A DNA stretch of 64,000 nucleotides, taken from assembly GCF_014640175.1 (NCBI RefSeq), contig NZ_BMGL01000001.1:62001-126000 (forward strand), written 5' to 3'. The translations under genes were made by a program, and so were the position numbers. The notes beneath the pieces were generated by a model, which had not been told where the DNA came from, did no database searches, and was given only the letters and a program-made list of their open reading frames with translations. Source of the DNA: Psychroflexus salis. Its GTDB lineage: Bacteria; Bacteroidota; Bacteroidia; Flavobacteriales; Flavobacteriaceae. Below, in pieces: positions 27,063-33,948 of the stretch (positions within the stretch are counted from its first letter, which is position 1; each line of letters begins with the position of its first letter).

Positions 27063-27452
27063 ATGAAACTTCAACATTTTAGAAATACAACTTTTACAAA
27101 ACTCTTCTGGGGTTTTATAGGATTGTATTTTCTAAACATTGGTGTAGATACTTCCGATATTAACTCCAATTTAATTCCAGAAGACCTTTCGCTTAACGAA
27201 CAGGAAAGTATTGTAGAAATCATAGTTGAAAAAGTTTTTAACTACGGTAATGTAATTAAGGAACAAGATGATGAAGACACAGAAGATTATAGCAAAAAAA
27301 GAGTTTCTAAAATAGATTTAAGCCCTCTTAAAAATGAATTTAATGAAGATGTTTTAATAATTTTCTTAACATTTAAAAATAATTTTAACTCTTGTAAATC
27401 CAGTTTATCTGAAGCTCATTATTATCTAGAGAAGCCACCCCCCAAAGTTTAA
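27063..27452 (+). CDS. Hypothetical protein, flavobacterial, possibly exported
   Basis: I do not recognise a functional family for this 129-residue protein. The N terminus is basic, then hydrophobic (FTKLFWGFIGLYFLNIGVDT), like a signal peptide or membrane anchor. The middle is acidic (EQDDEDTEDYSKK) and the end is Pro-rich (EKPPPKV). It lies 17 bases after hemE and 57 bases before the HAEPLYIDL barrel gene. The GLYFLNIGVDT-type segment resembles small proteins found beside that barrel in other flavobacteria, to my recollection. A role as an envelope partner of the barrel is an inference from position only. Confidence 0.65.
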   Translation: MKLQHFRNTTFTKLFWGFIGLYFLNIGVDTSDINSNLIPEDLSLNEQESIVEIIVEKVFNYGNVIKEQDDEDTEDYSKKRVSKIDLSPLKNEFNEDVLIIFLTFKNNFNSCKSSLSEAHYYLEKPPPKV

Positions 27453-27509
27453 TTTATTACGCCGTTTTTTAAAACTATCTTAATAACAAATTTTAATAAA
27501 TTAAACTAC

Positions 27510-28367
27510 ATGGAGTCTAAATCTATTTGGGTAATTGTTTGTGTACAATTACTCGCAATTACATTATATGCGCAAGAATATAAATCTATTAAAGACAGCC
27601 TTTATATCGATGAAATAGAAGCTAAAAATGAAACTGTAAAAATTCTTCACGCCGAACCACTTTATATCGATTTAATTCGAGACTTAGGCGCTCGAAAAGG
27701 AGAAAAAGAATGGAATGTAGGCCTTAGCTTAACCGATAATTTACAATTTGATGCCTACGAAGCACTAGTAGAGTACGAATGGGCACCAATTAACCGACTA
27801 GGTTTAGAAGTAGAATTACCATTTACTTTTTACAGCCCTTTAAACGGAACTGCTAATTCAAATTTACCTTCTAACCGCTTAAATAGCCTAAAAATTGCTG
27901 GTCAATGGTCTTTTTATGTAAATGAAAAAATTGCCACTTCGATGGCTGTAGGCTACATAAACGAATTTATATTTAATGATTTTGGTAACTTTGGTAAACC
28001 ACTTATTAATGGGAATGTTTATAATCCTTTTTTGATTGCTGCAAAACGCTGGGGAAATAATTTTCATTCGCTATTATATACAGGGCCTAGGATTGAACAA
28101 AATTTTAGCAACAATCGATTTAGAACCAGTTATGAAGCCAATACCAGTTTTCATTATATGATTACGGGTACGCGAAATTTTATTGGTGTTGAATTTAATA
28201 AAGAAATTTATAAAACTGATTTTGATATGACAATAAGACCTCAACTTCGGGTTGGTATTGCTGAAAATTTATTAATCGGAATTGTTGCCGGTATTCCCAT
28301 TAATAGAGAAAACGAAAGGCTAAGCTCATTTTTACGACTTATTTGGGAACCTAAGCATAAGTTTTAA
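27510..28367 (+). CDS. HAEPLYIDL-family outer-membrane beta-barrel protein
   Basis: This 285-residue protein has a signal peptide (ending LYAQEYKS, about residue 21). After a short linker comes the segment HAEPLYIDLIRDLGARKGE, which marks a family conserved in flavobacteria. The rest consists of alternating strands (WNVGLSLTDNLQFDAYEALVEYEWAP, RLGLEVELPFTFYSPL) ending FLRLIWEPKHKF, consistent with an outer-membrane barrel. No function is known to me. It follows the small hypothetical gene. Its 3' end overlaps that of the convergent AtoE-type gene by four bases. Confidence 0.75.
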   Translation: MESKSIWVIVCVQLLAITLYAQEYKSIKDSLYIDEIEAKNETVKILHAEPLYIDLIRDLGARKGEKEWNVGLSLTDNLQFDAYEALVEYEWAPINRLGLEVELPFTFYSPLNGTANSNLPSNRLNSLKIAGQWSFYVNEKIATSMAVGYINEFIFNDFGNFGKPLINGNVYNPFLIAAKRWGNNFHSLLYTGPRIEQNFSNNRFRTSYEANTSFHYMITGTRNFIGVEFNKEIYKTDFDMTIRPQLRVGIAENLLIGIVAGIPINRENERLSSFLRLIWEPKHKF

Positions 28368-29722
28368 AAAACAAAATACAATGAAGTCATAAAAATTAAA
28401 CTACCAACAATAAATATCAATAAGGTATAAGGAAAAATTTCGTGGGCTTTTAATTTTGTAATTGCTAATAAAGGTAATGCCCAAAAGGGTTGGAGCATGT
28501 TAGTTATTTGGTCTCCATAAGCTAGAGCCATAATCATTTTAGGTAAGTCAACCCCTAATTTTAATGCAGACTCTATGGCTATAGGACCTTGCACAGCCCA
28601 TTGTCCGCCACCACTAGGCACAAAAATATTAACTAATCCTGCACTAAAAAAAGTAAGAATTGGTAAGAACTCTTCGTTGGCAAAATTACTAAACAAATTA
28701 GCAATTTCTGATACTAAACCACTGTCTTTCATTATTCCCATAATACCAAAATAAAGTGGAAATTGAATTAAAATTCCACCAGCCCCACGAATAGCTTTTG
28801 CTAAGGCCTGCTTAAATTGAAATATGCTTGTGTGTAAAATAAAACCTAAACCAAGCATTAAAAAATTAAGCATATTAGGAGTTAATTGTAATTTTTTTAA
28901 ATCGCTACTATATTGAACAACAAAAGCTAAAATTAACAAAATCCCAAATCCAATACCAACCCACGGAGAAGATTCTAAGCCATGTATAGTCGTAGATGAT
29001 ACTTGATTTTCTTCGGCTACAAATCGGCTTTTTAGGTTTATTTCATCAGCTTGTTTCTGCTTAGCTAACCACCAAAAAAACAATGGTATTAATAGTAATA
29101 AAGTTGTAAAAACAATTAAATTTTCAAGACTAAAAATAGTTTGCGATGTAGATACATAAGTAGGTAGGTTACTGCCAATTGCTTGCCATTTTTCATCAGC
29201 AAATAAACTTGGCAAGTGGTTTATTTCGGCTACTTTTAAAGGAGCAGATCCGCTCATGCCGCCGTGCCATGCCATCATACCGACATAACCAGCAGCTCCT
29301 AAAAGTGGGTAATTTAAAGTAAAGCCCTCAACAACTGATTTTTCTCCAATTTTACGTACCAATAAAGCACCAAATATGAGACACAACCCCCAATTAAAAA
29401 AAGAGACAACCAATGTAAAAAAACTAACCCAAATAACTGCTGTTGTTGTATTGTAAATAAATCCAGTTAAGAAATTTAAGAGTTTCTGCACAGGTTTACT
29501 TAAAGCTAAAATATGGCCTAAAACCAAAATAAACATCATTTGGTAGGCAAATACCAACAGCGCTTCATTCCAAATTCCGTTTTCCCAATAACTTAAAATA
29601 GCTATAAAATGGTTTTCATCTGTTGGTGGTGAAGTAAATATTAAAGCTAAAACTATGCTTAATAGGGTTAACAATATAGCAAGTGCAAAAGGTGTAGGGA
29701 GTAATTTTTCTAGCTTCTTCAT
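28364..29722 (-). CDS. Short-chain fatty acid transporter (AtoE family)
   Basis: This protein of 452 residues, starting MKKLEKLLPTPFALAILL at 29722, is an inner-membrane carrier of the AtoE family with about 12 hydrophobic helices. It includes family segments near FFNWGLCLIFGALLVRKIG, GYVGMMAWHGGMSGSAPLKVAE and FVPSGGGQWAVQGPI. Members are thought to take up butyrate or acetoacetate, so the substrate is inferred from family. A -7 box TAAATTTG on the minus strand at 29745-29752 falls between this start and an earlier ATG at 29743, which supports the later start. Confidence 0.9.
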   Translation of the reverse strand: MKKLEKLLPTPFALAILLTLLSIVLALIFTSPPTDENHFIAILSYWENGIWNEALLVFAYQMMFILVLGHILALSKPVQKLLNFLTGFIYNTTTAVIWVSFFTLVVSFFNWGLCLIFGALLVRKIGEKSVVEGFTLNYPLLGAAGYVGMMAWHGGMSGSAPLKVAEINHLPSLFADEKWQAIGSNLPTYVSTSQTIFSLENLIVFTTLLLLIPLFFWWLAKQKQADEINLKSRFVAEENQVSSTTIHGLESSPWVGIGFGILLILAFVVQYSSDLKKLQLTPNMLNFLMLGLGFILHTSIFQFKQALAKAIRGAGGILIQFPLYFGIMGIMKDSGLVSEIANLFSNFANEEFLPILTFFSAGLVNIFVPSGGGQWAVQGPIAIESALKLGVDLPKMIMALAYGDQITNMLQPFWALPLLAITKLKAHEIFPYTLLIFIVGSLIFMTSLYFVF

Positions 29723-29744
29723 AAGGCATAAATGCAATTCCATT

Positions 29745-29752
29745 CAAATTTA
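29745..29752 (-). promoter_or_regulatory. Bacteroidota -7 box for the AtoE-type gene
   Basis: The minus strand reads TAAATTTG, an exact TAnnTTTG match. The implied transcript start leaves a leader of roughly 15 bases before the ATG at 29722. Confidence 0.5.
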
Positions 29753-29813
29753 ATAACTAAAAAAACATGAAACAGACTTCTTCTAAATTTTTCAATGAAA
29801 TTAAATAAAAACG

Positions 29814-29821
29814 TACTTTTG
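29814..29821 (+). promoter_or_regulatory. Bacteroidota -7 box for the ClC gene
   Basis: TACTTTTG is an exact TAnnTTTG match lying inside the longest possible reading frame of the ClC gene. If it is used, translation must begin at the downstream ATG at 29846. Confidence 0.45.
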
Positions 29822-29845
29822 AAGCTTCAAAAAACAAAGCAAACC

Positions 29846-31627
29846 ATGTTGAAATCTGCTAAAATTAATCTGCATTTACTTCGATTAAAAAACAGGTATT
29901 TTAGTCAACAACAGTTTCTAATTTTTTTAAGTGTTCTTATTGGTTTTACTTCGGGCTTAGTGGCCGTTATTCTTAAAAACTTAAGTTATTTTATTCAACA
30001 ATTACTGAAAGGAAAATACTTAGCAACCTACCATAATTCCTACTATTTTATTTTTCCATTATTAGGTTTAGCTTTGGTTTATATAATAACCAATTACGTA
30101 TATAAACGCCAAGTTGGCCAAGGAATAGTAGTTACTTTGTATGCTATTTCTCGTAAAAAAGGGATTTTAGAACGTTTTCAAAATTACGCATCCTTTATTA
30201 CGGCTCCTTTAACCGTTGGTTTTGGTGGTTCAGTAGGTTTGGAAGCGCCAACGGTAGTTACAGGCGCATCTTTAGGCTCTAGATTATCGCGCTATTTTAA
30301 AATGAACCAAGCAGCACGAACACTTTTAATTGGCTGTGCTGCTGCTGCTGCTATGTCCAGCATATTTAAAGCACCTATTGCAGGAATAATTTTCGCCATA
30401 GAAATTTTTAGTTTAGACTTGACATTGGTTTCTATGATTCCCTTACTTACGGCTTCTGTTTCAGCTATATTAACATCTTATTTCTTCTTTGGTAATGACA
30501 TTATTTTAAATACAGTTTTAGAAGACGAATTTAATATATCAGATGTTGGGTTTTATATATTTTTAGGCTTGTTCTCCGCTTTTGTCTCCTTGTATTTTTC
30601 GAAATTATATTTTGGGATTTTTAAGCTGTTTAAAAAAATAAACAGCAAATGGGTACGCATGCTAGTTGGTGGTGTAATTTTAGGAATACTCATTTTTATT
30701 GCCCCTGCTTTATACGGAGAAGGTTACGACGTTATTAATGCTTTGTTACAGCAAGAATACAAGTTAGCCTTAGGTAATAATTTTTTTAATACATATTTAA
30801 ACCAACAGTTATATGTAATTTTATTTTTGGTAATTGTTTTTATATTTAAATCTATTGCAACTTCTGTTACTATTGCTGCAGGCGGTGTTGGTGGGATTTT
30901 TGCTCCAGTTTTATTTATGGGCAGCGCCATGGGCAATGCTTTTGCACTTATGGTAAATACTTTAGGGTTTAAACAGATATCGGTTACTAATTTTACTTTG
31001 GTTGGTATGGCTGGTTTAATGGCTGGAATTATGCATGCTCCGTTAACGGCCATTTTCCTTATTGCTGAAATTACTAGTGGTTATGGTTTGTTTATACCCT
31101 TAATGATTACAGCTGGAATTTCGTTTTTTATTACATCTCAGTTTCAACCACATTCGGTATATACTATTGAGTTAGCTCAACGTGGAGATTTATTAACGCA
31201 TAACAAAGACCAAAGTGTTTTAACCTTAATGGACATTAGGCAAGAAATTGAAACAAATTTTATCCCTTTAAATATCAATTATAATTTAGGTGAAATTGTG
31301 AACAAAGGAGTAATAAATTCATCTAGAAATATCTTTCCTGTTGTCGATAAAAACAATATATTTAAAGGTGTAGTTTTGCTGGACGATATCCGCACTATTA
31401 TGTTCGATCAAAAATTATATGAAGAAGTACAGTTAATAGATATCATGCAACAAGCACCAGAAATAATCGATTTAAAAAATTGTACGATGAAGGACATCAT
31501 GCAAAAATTTCAAAACAGAAATGCATGGAATTTACCAGTTGTTGAAGATGGGACTTACAAAGGTTTTGTTTCTAAATCAAAACTACTTACTGCATACCGA
31601 CAAAAATTAATTGAATTAAGTGTGTAA
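29846..31627 (+). CDS. ClC-type chloride channel/transporter with CBS domains
   Basis: The protein has 593 residues from the ATG at 29846; an in-frame ATG at 29795 would add 17 residues but lies upstream of a promoter box. About ten membrane helices form the ClC core, with the filter segments GFGGSVGLEAPTVVTGASLGS (the gating Glu followed by APT rather than the common GPT) and AAGGVGGIFAPVLFMGSAMGNAF. The final 130 residues hold a CBS pair (IFPVVDKNNIFKGVVLLDDI, NLPVVEDGTYKGFVSKSKLL) that can regulate opening by nucleotide binding. Whether it is a channel or a Cl-/H+ exchanger is undecided. Confidence 0.92.
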   Translation: MLKSAKINLHLLRLKNRYFSQQQFLIFLSVLIGFTSGLVAVILKNLSYFIQQLLKGKYLATYHNSYYFIFPLLGLALVYIITNYVYKRQVGQGIVVTLYAISRKKGILERFQNYASFITAPLTVGFGGSVGLEAPTVVTGASLGSRLSRYFKMNQAARTLLIGCAAAAAMSSIFKAPIAGIIFAIEIFSLDLTLVSMIPLLTASVSAILTSYFFFGNDIILNTVLEDEFNISDVGFYIFLGLFSAFVSLYFSKLYFGIFKLFKKINSKWVRMLVGGVILGILIFIAPALYGEGYDVINALLQQEYKLALGNNFFNTYLNQQLYVILFLVIVFIFKSIATSVTIAAGGVGGIFAPVLFMGSAMGNAFALMVNTLGFKQISVTNFTLVGMAGLMAGIMHAPLTAIFLIAEITSGYGLFIPLMITAGISFFITSQFQPHSVYTIELAQRGDLLTHNKDQSVLTLMDIRQEIETNFIPLNINYNLGEIVNKGVINSSRNIFPVVDKNNIFKGVVLLDDIRTIMFDQKLYEEVQLIDIMQQAPEIIDLKNCTMKDIMQKFQNRNAWNLPVVEDGTYKGFVSKSKLLTAYRQKLIELSV

Positions 31628-31630
31628 ATT

Positions 31631-31873
31631 ATGAAACTTAGCATTAAAATACTTTTTTACATCATTATATTAAGCATAGGAACTGGAACTTATTTTCATT
31701 TTGAAGGCGAATTAAGACTAAGTGAAGTTATAATTGGTATTTCGGTACTCGCAGCGGTATTTATATTAATGCCTTTATTTTTAATACACCGCTGGAAAGG
31801 AAAAAAATTAAGCGATTACACCCTAACTAAAGAAAATCTGGATAAAATGAGAAATAAAGGTGTAGATAAATAA
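31631..31873 (+). CDS. Small two-helix membrane protein
   Basis: This 80-residue protein has two hydrophobic segments (ILFYIIILSIGTGTYF and VIIGISVLAAVFILMPLFLI) and a charged C-terminal tail (HRWKGKKLSDYTLTKENLDKM). It starts three bases after the ClC stop, so it is co-transcribed and may be translationally coupled. I do not recognise a function; it resembles the small membrane proteins often found after transporters in flavobacteria. Confidence 0.7.
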   Translation: MKLSIKILFYIIILSIGTGTYFHFEGELRLSEVIIGISVLAAVFILMPLFLIHRWKGKKLSDYTLTKENLDKMRNKGVDK

Positions 31874-32111
31874 CATTTTTTCACTGCTGTGTAAAGAAAA
31901 AATTACAGCCGAAGGTTCATAGCTAAAGACTAGTTGGATTTGTCGCGCTTTAAAGTAAAATTAAAAATTACTTCAAGCCAGTTAATGCAATAAGCTTAGT
32001 GCTTTATTTAATTTAAACTAATCTGTAGAGTTATAATTACTGATTTTGATCAGCAAAATCGATATAACTTTCTCTAAATCAATATTTTTTTTTAAAATAA
32101 ACATACATAAT
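31874..32111. other. AT-rich intergenic stretch with one inverted repeat
   Basis: No coding sequence is evident. The only structure I see is GATTTTG-ATCAG-CAAAATC at 32042-32060, a 7-base inverted repeat with a TGATCA core. It lies 52 bases before the -33 element of the cold-shock gene and could be an operator or simply a weak hairpin. Confidence 0.35.
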
Positions 32112-32142
32112 AGTTGCAGCATTTATATATTGTGTATGTTTG
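32112..32142 (+). promoter_or_regulatory. Promoter of the cold-shock gene
   Basis: GTTG at 32112-32115 and TATGTTTG at 32135-32142 are separated by 19 bases, the normal -33/-7 arrangement for the Bacteroidota housekeeping sigma factor. The ATG follows 31 bases later. Confidence 0.65.
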
Positions 32143-32173
32143 CATTATATTTAAATTATATTATTATTACATT

Positions 32174-32371
32174 ATGGAAGGTACAGTAAAATTTTTCAAT
32201 GAGTCTAAAGGTTATGGATTCATTACAAACGAAGAAACCGGACAGGATATCTTTGTTCACGTAACAGGATTGAATGGCGAAAACATCGCAGAAGGTGACC
32301 GCGTAGAGTACAATGAACAAGAAGGAAGAAAAGGAATGAACGCTACAGATGTACGCGTGATTTTAGAATAA
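32174..32371 (+). CDS. Cold-shock domain protein
   Basis: This 65-residue CspA-family protein carries RNP1 in KGYGFI (12-17) and RNP2 in DIFVHV (25-30). These beta-barrel proteins bind single-stranded RNA and melt secondary structure. The ATG at 32174 is the family start (MEGTVKFFNESKGYGF); the 20 upstream in-frame codons overlap the promoter and are not coding. A good promoter is 32 bases upstream and a terminator 29 bases downstream, so the gene is monocistronic. The leader is too short to hold the long thermosensor known from Escherichia coli cspA. Confidence 0.96.
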   Translation: MEGTVKFFNESKGYGFITNEETGQDIFVHVTGLNGENIAEGDRVEYNEQEGRKGMNATDVRVILE

Positions 32372-32399
32372 CATATATTATTTTATTTCAAGCCTTACA

Positions 32400-32430
32400 A
32401 AGCGCTCTTCAAAAGAAGGGCGCTTTTTTT
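32400..32430 (+). terminator. Hairpin terminator of the cold-shock gene
   Basis: The stem AAGCGCTCTTC / GAAGGGCGCTT with an AAAA loop (one mismatch) is followed by a run of T residues. Confidence 0.85.
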
Positions 32431-32454
32431 ATACACAAGATTAAACACAAGTCC

Positions 32455-32462
32455 TATATTTG
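32455..32462 (+). promoter_or_regulatory. Bacteroidota -7 box for the DUF3109 gene
   Basis: TATATTTG followed by C matches TAnnTTTG exactly. It lies 88 bases before the ATG at 32551, giving a leader of about 80 bases. Confidence 0.45.
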
Positions 32463-32550
32463 CAATGCCGTTTGCTAATTAAAAATCTTGCAGCAATGCC
32501 AAAACAAATAAGCTGCAGCATAAATAAGATATTCAAATTGCTATAACCTG

Positions 32551-33153
32551 ATGTTTCAAATAAAAAATACTTTAGTTTCTGAAGAGATTCTTGAAAACGA
32601 TTTTACTTGTAATCTTTCTGCATGTAAAGGCGAATGTTGTGTAGCTGGTGAAGCTGGTGCACCTGTTACAGCTGAAGAAGCTAATAAATTAGAAGAAGTT
32701 TACGAAAAAGTAAAACCTTATATGCGTAAAGAAGGCATTTTAGCTGTAGAAGAACAAGGTAAATATGTAAATTCTGCATTCGATGCTAACGAACTTGAAA
32801 CACCATTGGTAAACGGAAAAGAATGTGCCTATGTTCGCTTTGATGATAAAGGTACCGCATTATGTGCTATTGAATCGGCTTACCGAGATAAAAAAATTGA
32901 TTTCAAAAAACCTATTTCTTGTGCTTTGTATCCCATTCGTATACAAAAATTATCATCCTTTGAAGCTGTAAATTACGATCGTTGGGATATTTGCACTCCA
33001 GCATGTAGCTTGGGTAAAGAATTACAAATGCCCGTTTATAAATTTACGAAAACGCCATTAATTGAAAAATTTGGAGAAAATTGGTATGCAGAGTTAGAGC
33101 TTGTTGCAAAAGAATATAAAAAATTCAAAAAAAGTAAACCCAATTTTAAATAA
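32551..33153 (+). CDS. DUF3109 family Cys-rich protein
   Basis: This 200-residue cytoplasmic protein belongs to DUF3109. It has a cysteine cluster C20-NLSACKGECC (C20, C25, C29, C30), and later a Cys in CALYPIR and Cys residues in the CTPACSLG segment. These Cys patterns resemble the YkgJ-type zinc or iron-sulfur binding families, so metal binding is likely but the role is unknown. The gene stands between a cold-shock gene and a stretch of dead sequence, and no operon partner is apparent. Confidence 0.88.
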   Translation: MFQIKNTLVSEEILENDFTCNLSACKGECCVAGEAGAPVTAEEANKLEEVYEKVKPYMRKEGILAVEEQGKYVNSAFDANELETPLVNGKECAYVRFDDKGTALCAIESAYRDKKIDFKKPISCALYPIRIQKLSSFEAVNYDRWDICTPACSLGKELQMPVYKFTKTPLIEKFGENWYAELELVAKEYKKFKKSKPNFK

Positions 33154-33163
33154 ATTAGAATTG

Positions 33164-33510
33164 CACTTCAGTGCCAAGTGGCTCAACTTGATTACTCTTT
33201 AAATCGATAATTTTAAAATAATAGTTAAGTGCTTCTCTTTTATTAAAAAGTATAGCCGCTCTGTGCTTATCTGTAAACCTAAATAGTTTTTTTATACTTA
33301 CGTTCTTGTAATTATGCTTAGATGCATAATTGCCTTCACCATTATCGATAATGTTTAATTAAACTCCTTTTGTTATTTTTTTACATGAAAACTTAGTTTT
33401 TTTTATTTATCGGACGAAGATAAACCATGCCTAATAGCATTTTCTACAAATAATTGAAGTAATAATGGTGGAATTTTAATTTGAGACAACAAAAATGTGC
33501 AGGAATTTCA
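33164..33510 (-). pseudogene. Remnant of a LytS-type sensor histidine kinase (ATPase domain)
   Basis: Read on the minus strand, this stretch shows the ATPase part of a LytS/YehU-type kinase in broken frames. From 33489 downward it encodes SQIKIPPLLLQLFVENAIRHGL, matching the N-box region (PPLLLQPFVENAIxHG). After a stop and a frame change come LNIIDNGEG (G1 box) and then KREALNYYFKIIDLKSNQ, ending PLGTEVQF. Stops occur after SSSDK and before LNIID. The sensor and dimerisation parts are missing. It is clearly not functional. The response-regulator remnant lies just upstream in the same direction. Confidence 0.75.
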
Positions 33511-33554
33511 AAAAGCACATTTATAGCAGTATAAGAAAGATGAAATTAATTTGC

Positions 33555-33755
33555 TATAAAAAAGAAATCCATCAATTTTAGGCATTTGTACATCTAAAAA
33601 TACAGCATCAACATTCTTATTCTTAAATAGGAAATAGCAAACTCTGCATCAGTAAAACCCTTCAATACAATAACATCTTTTCAGAAGTTATTTAATTCTC
33701 AAACTAAGCTTTTAATTGCTTTGGCTTTATCGTTTGTAATTATAGTCTCCATCAT
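33555..33755 (-). pseudogene. Remnant of a LytTR-type response regulator receiver domain
   Basis: On the minus strand the sequence starts MMETIITNDKAKAIKSLV, then hits stops and a frameshift, and resumes as NKNVDAVFLDVQMPKIDGF. The latter is the phosphoacceptor region of a receiver domain (VFLDIQMP). The DNA-binding LytTR half is absent. Together with the kinase remnant downstream this is a decayed two-component pair. The start is typical of LytTR regulators, though the usual acidic pair after strand 1 (for example IEDE) reads ITND. Confidence 0.7.
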
Positions 33756-33948
33756 ATTTGTGAAAAATATACACCATATGCAAACAAAAATTAATACAAC
33801 CAAAATGGGTTTGTATAACACGACAAAAAAATTGTATAATCAGGTACTTTTAAAGCATAAAAATCTAAGTTTCGCAATAAGTAAGCTAAAGTTTCATAAT
33901 ACAAAGATTTATCTTATTTTCGCCAACTGATTCAAATAAACATATAAA
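33756..33948. other. AT-rich gap before the PpiD gene
   Basis: I see nothing coding here. A possible promoter-like TATTTTCG lies near 33915-33922, but it departs from the consensus. Confidence 0.3.

Noticed and set aside
32114-32173. N-terminal extension of the cold-shock protein
   Set aside because: It runs across the promoter -7 box and encodes a hydrophobic stretch unlike any cold-shock protein.
33721-33930. Plus-strand open frame of 69 codons before the PpiD gene
   Set aside because: It overlaps the antisense receiver-domain remnant, has low-complexity content and no family resemblance.
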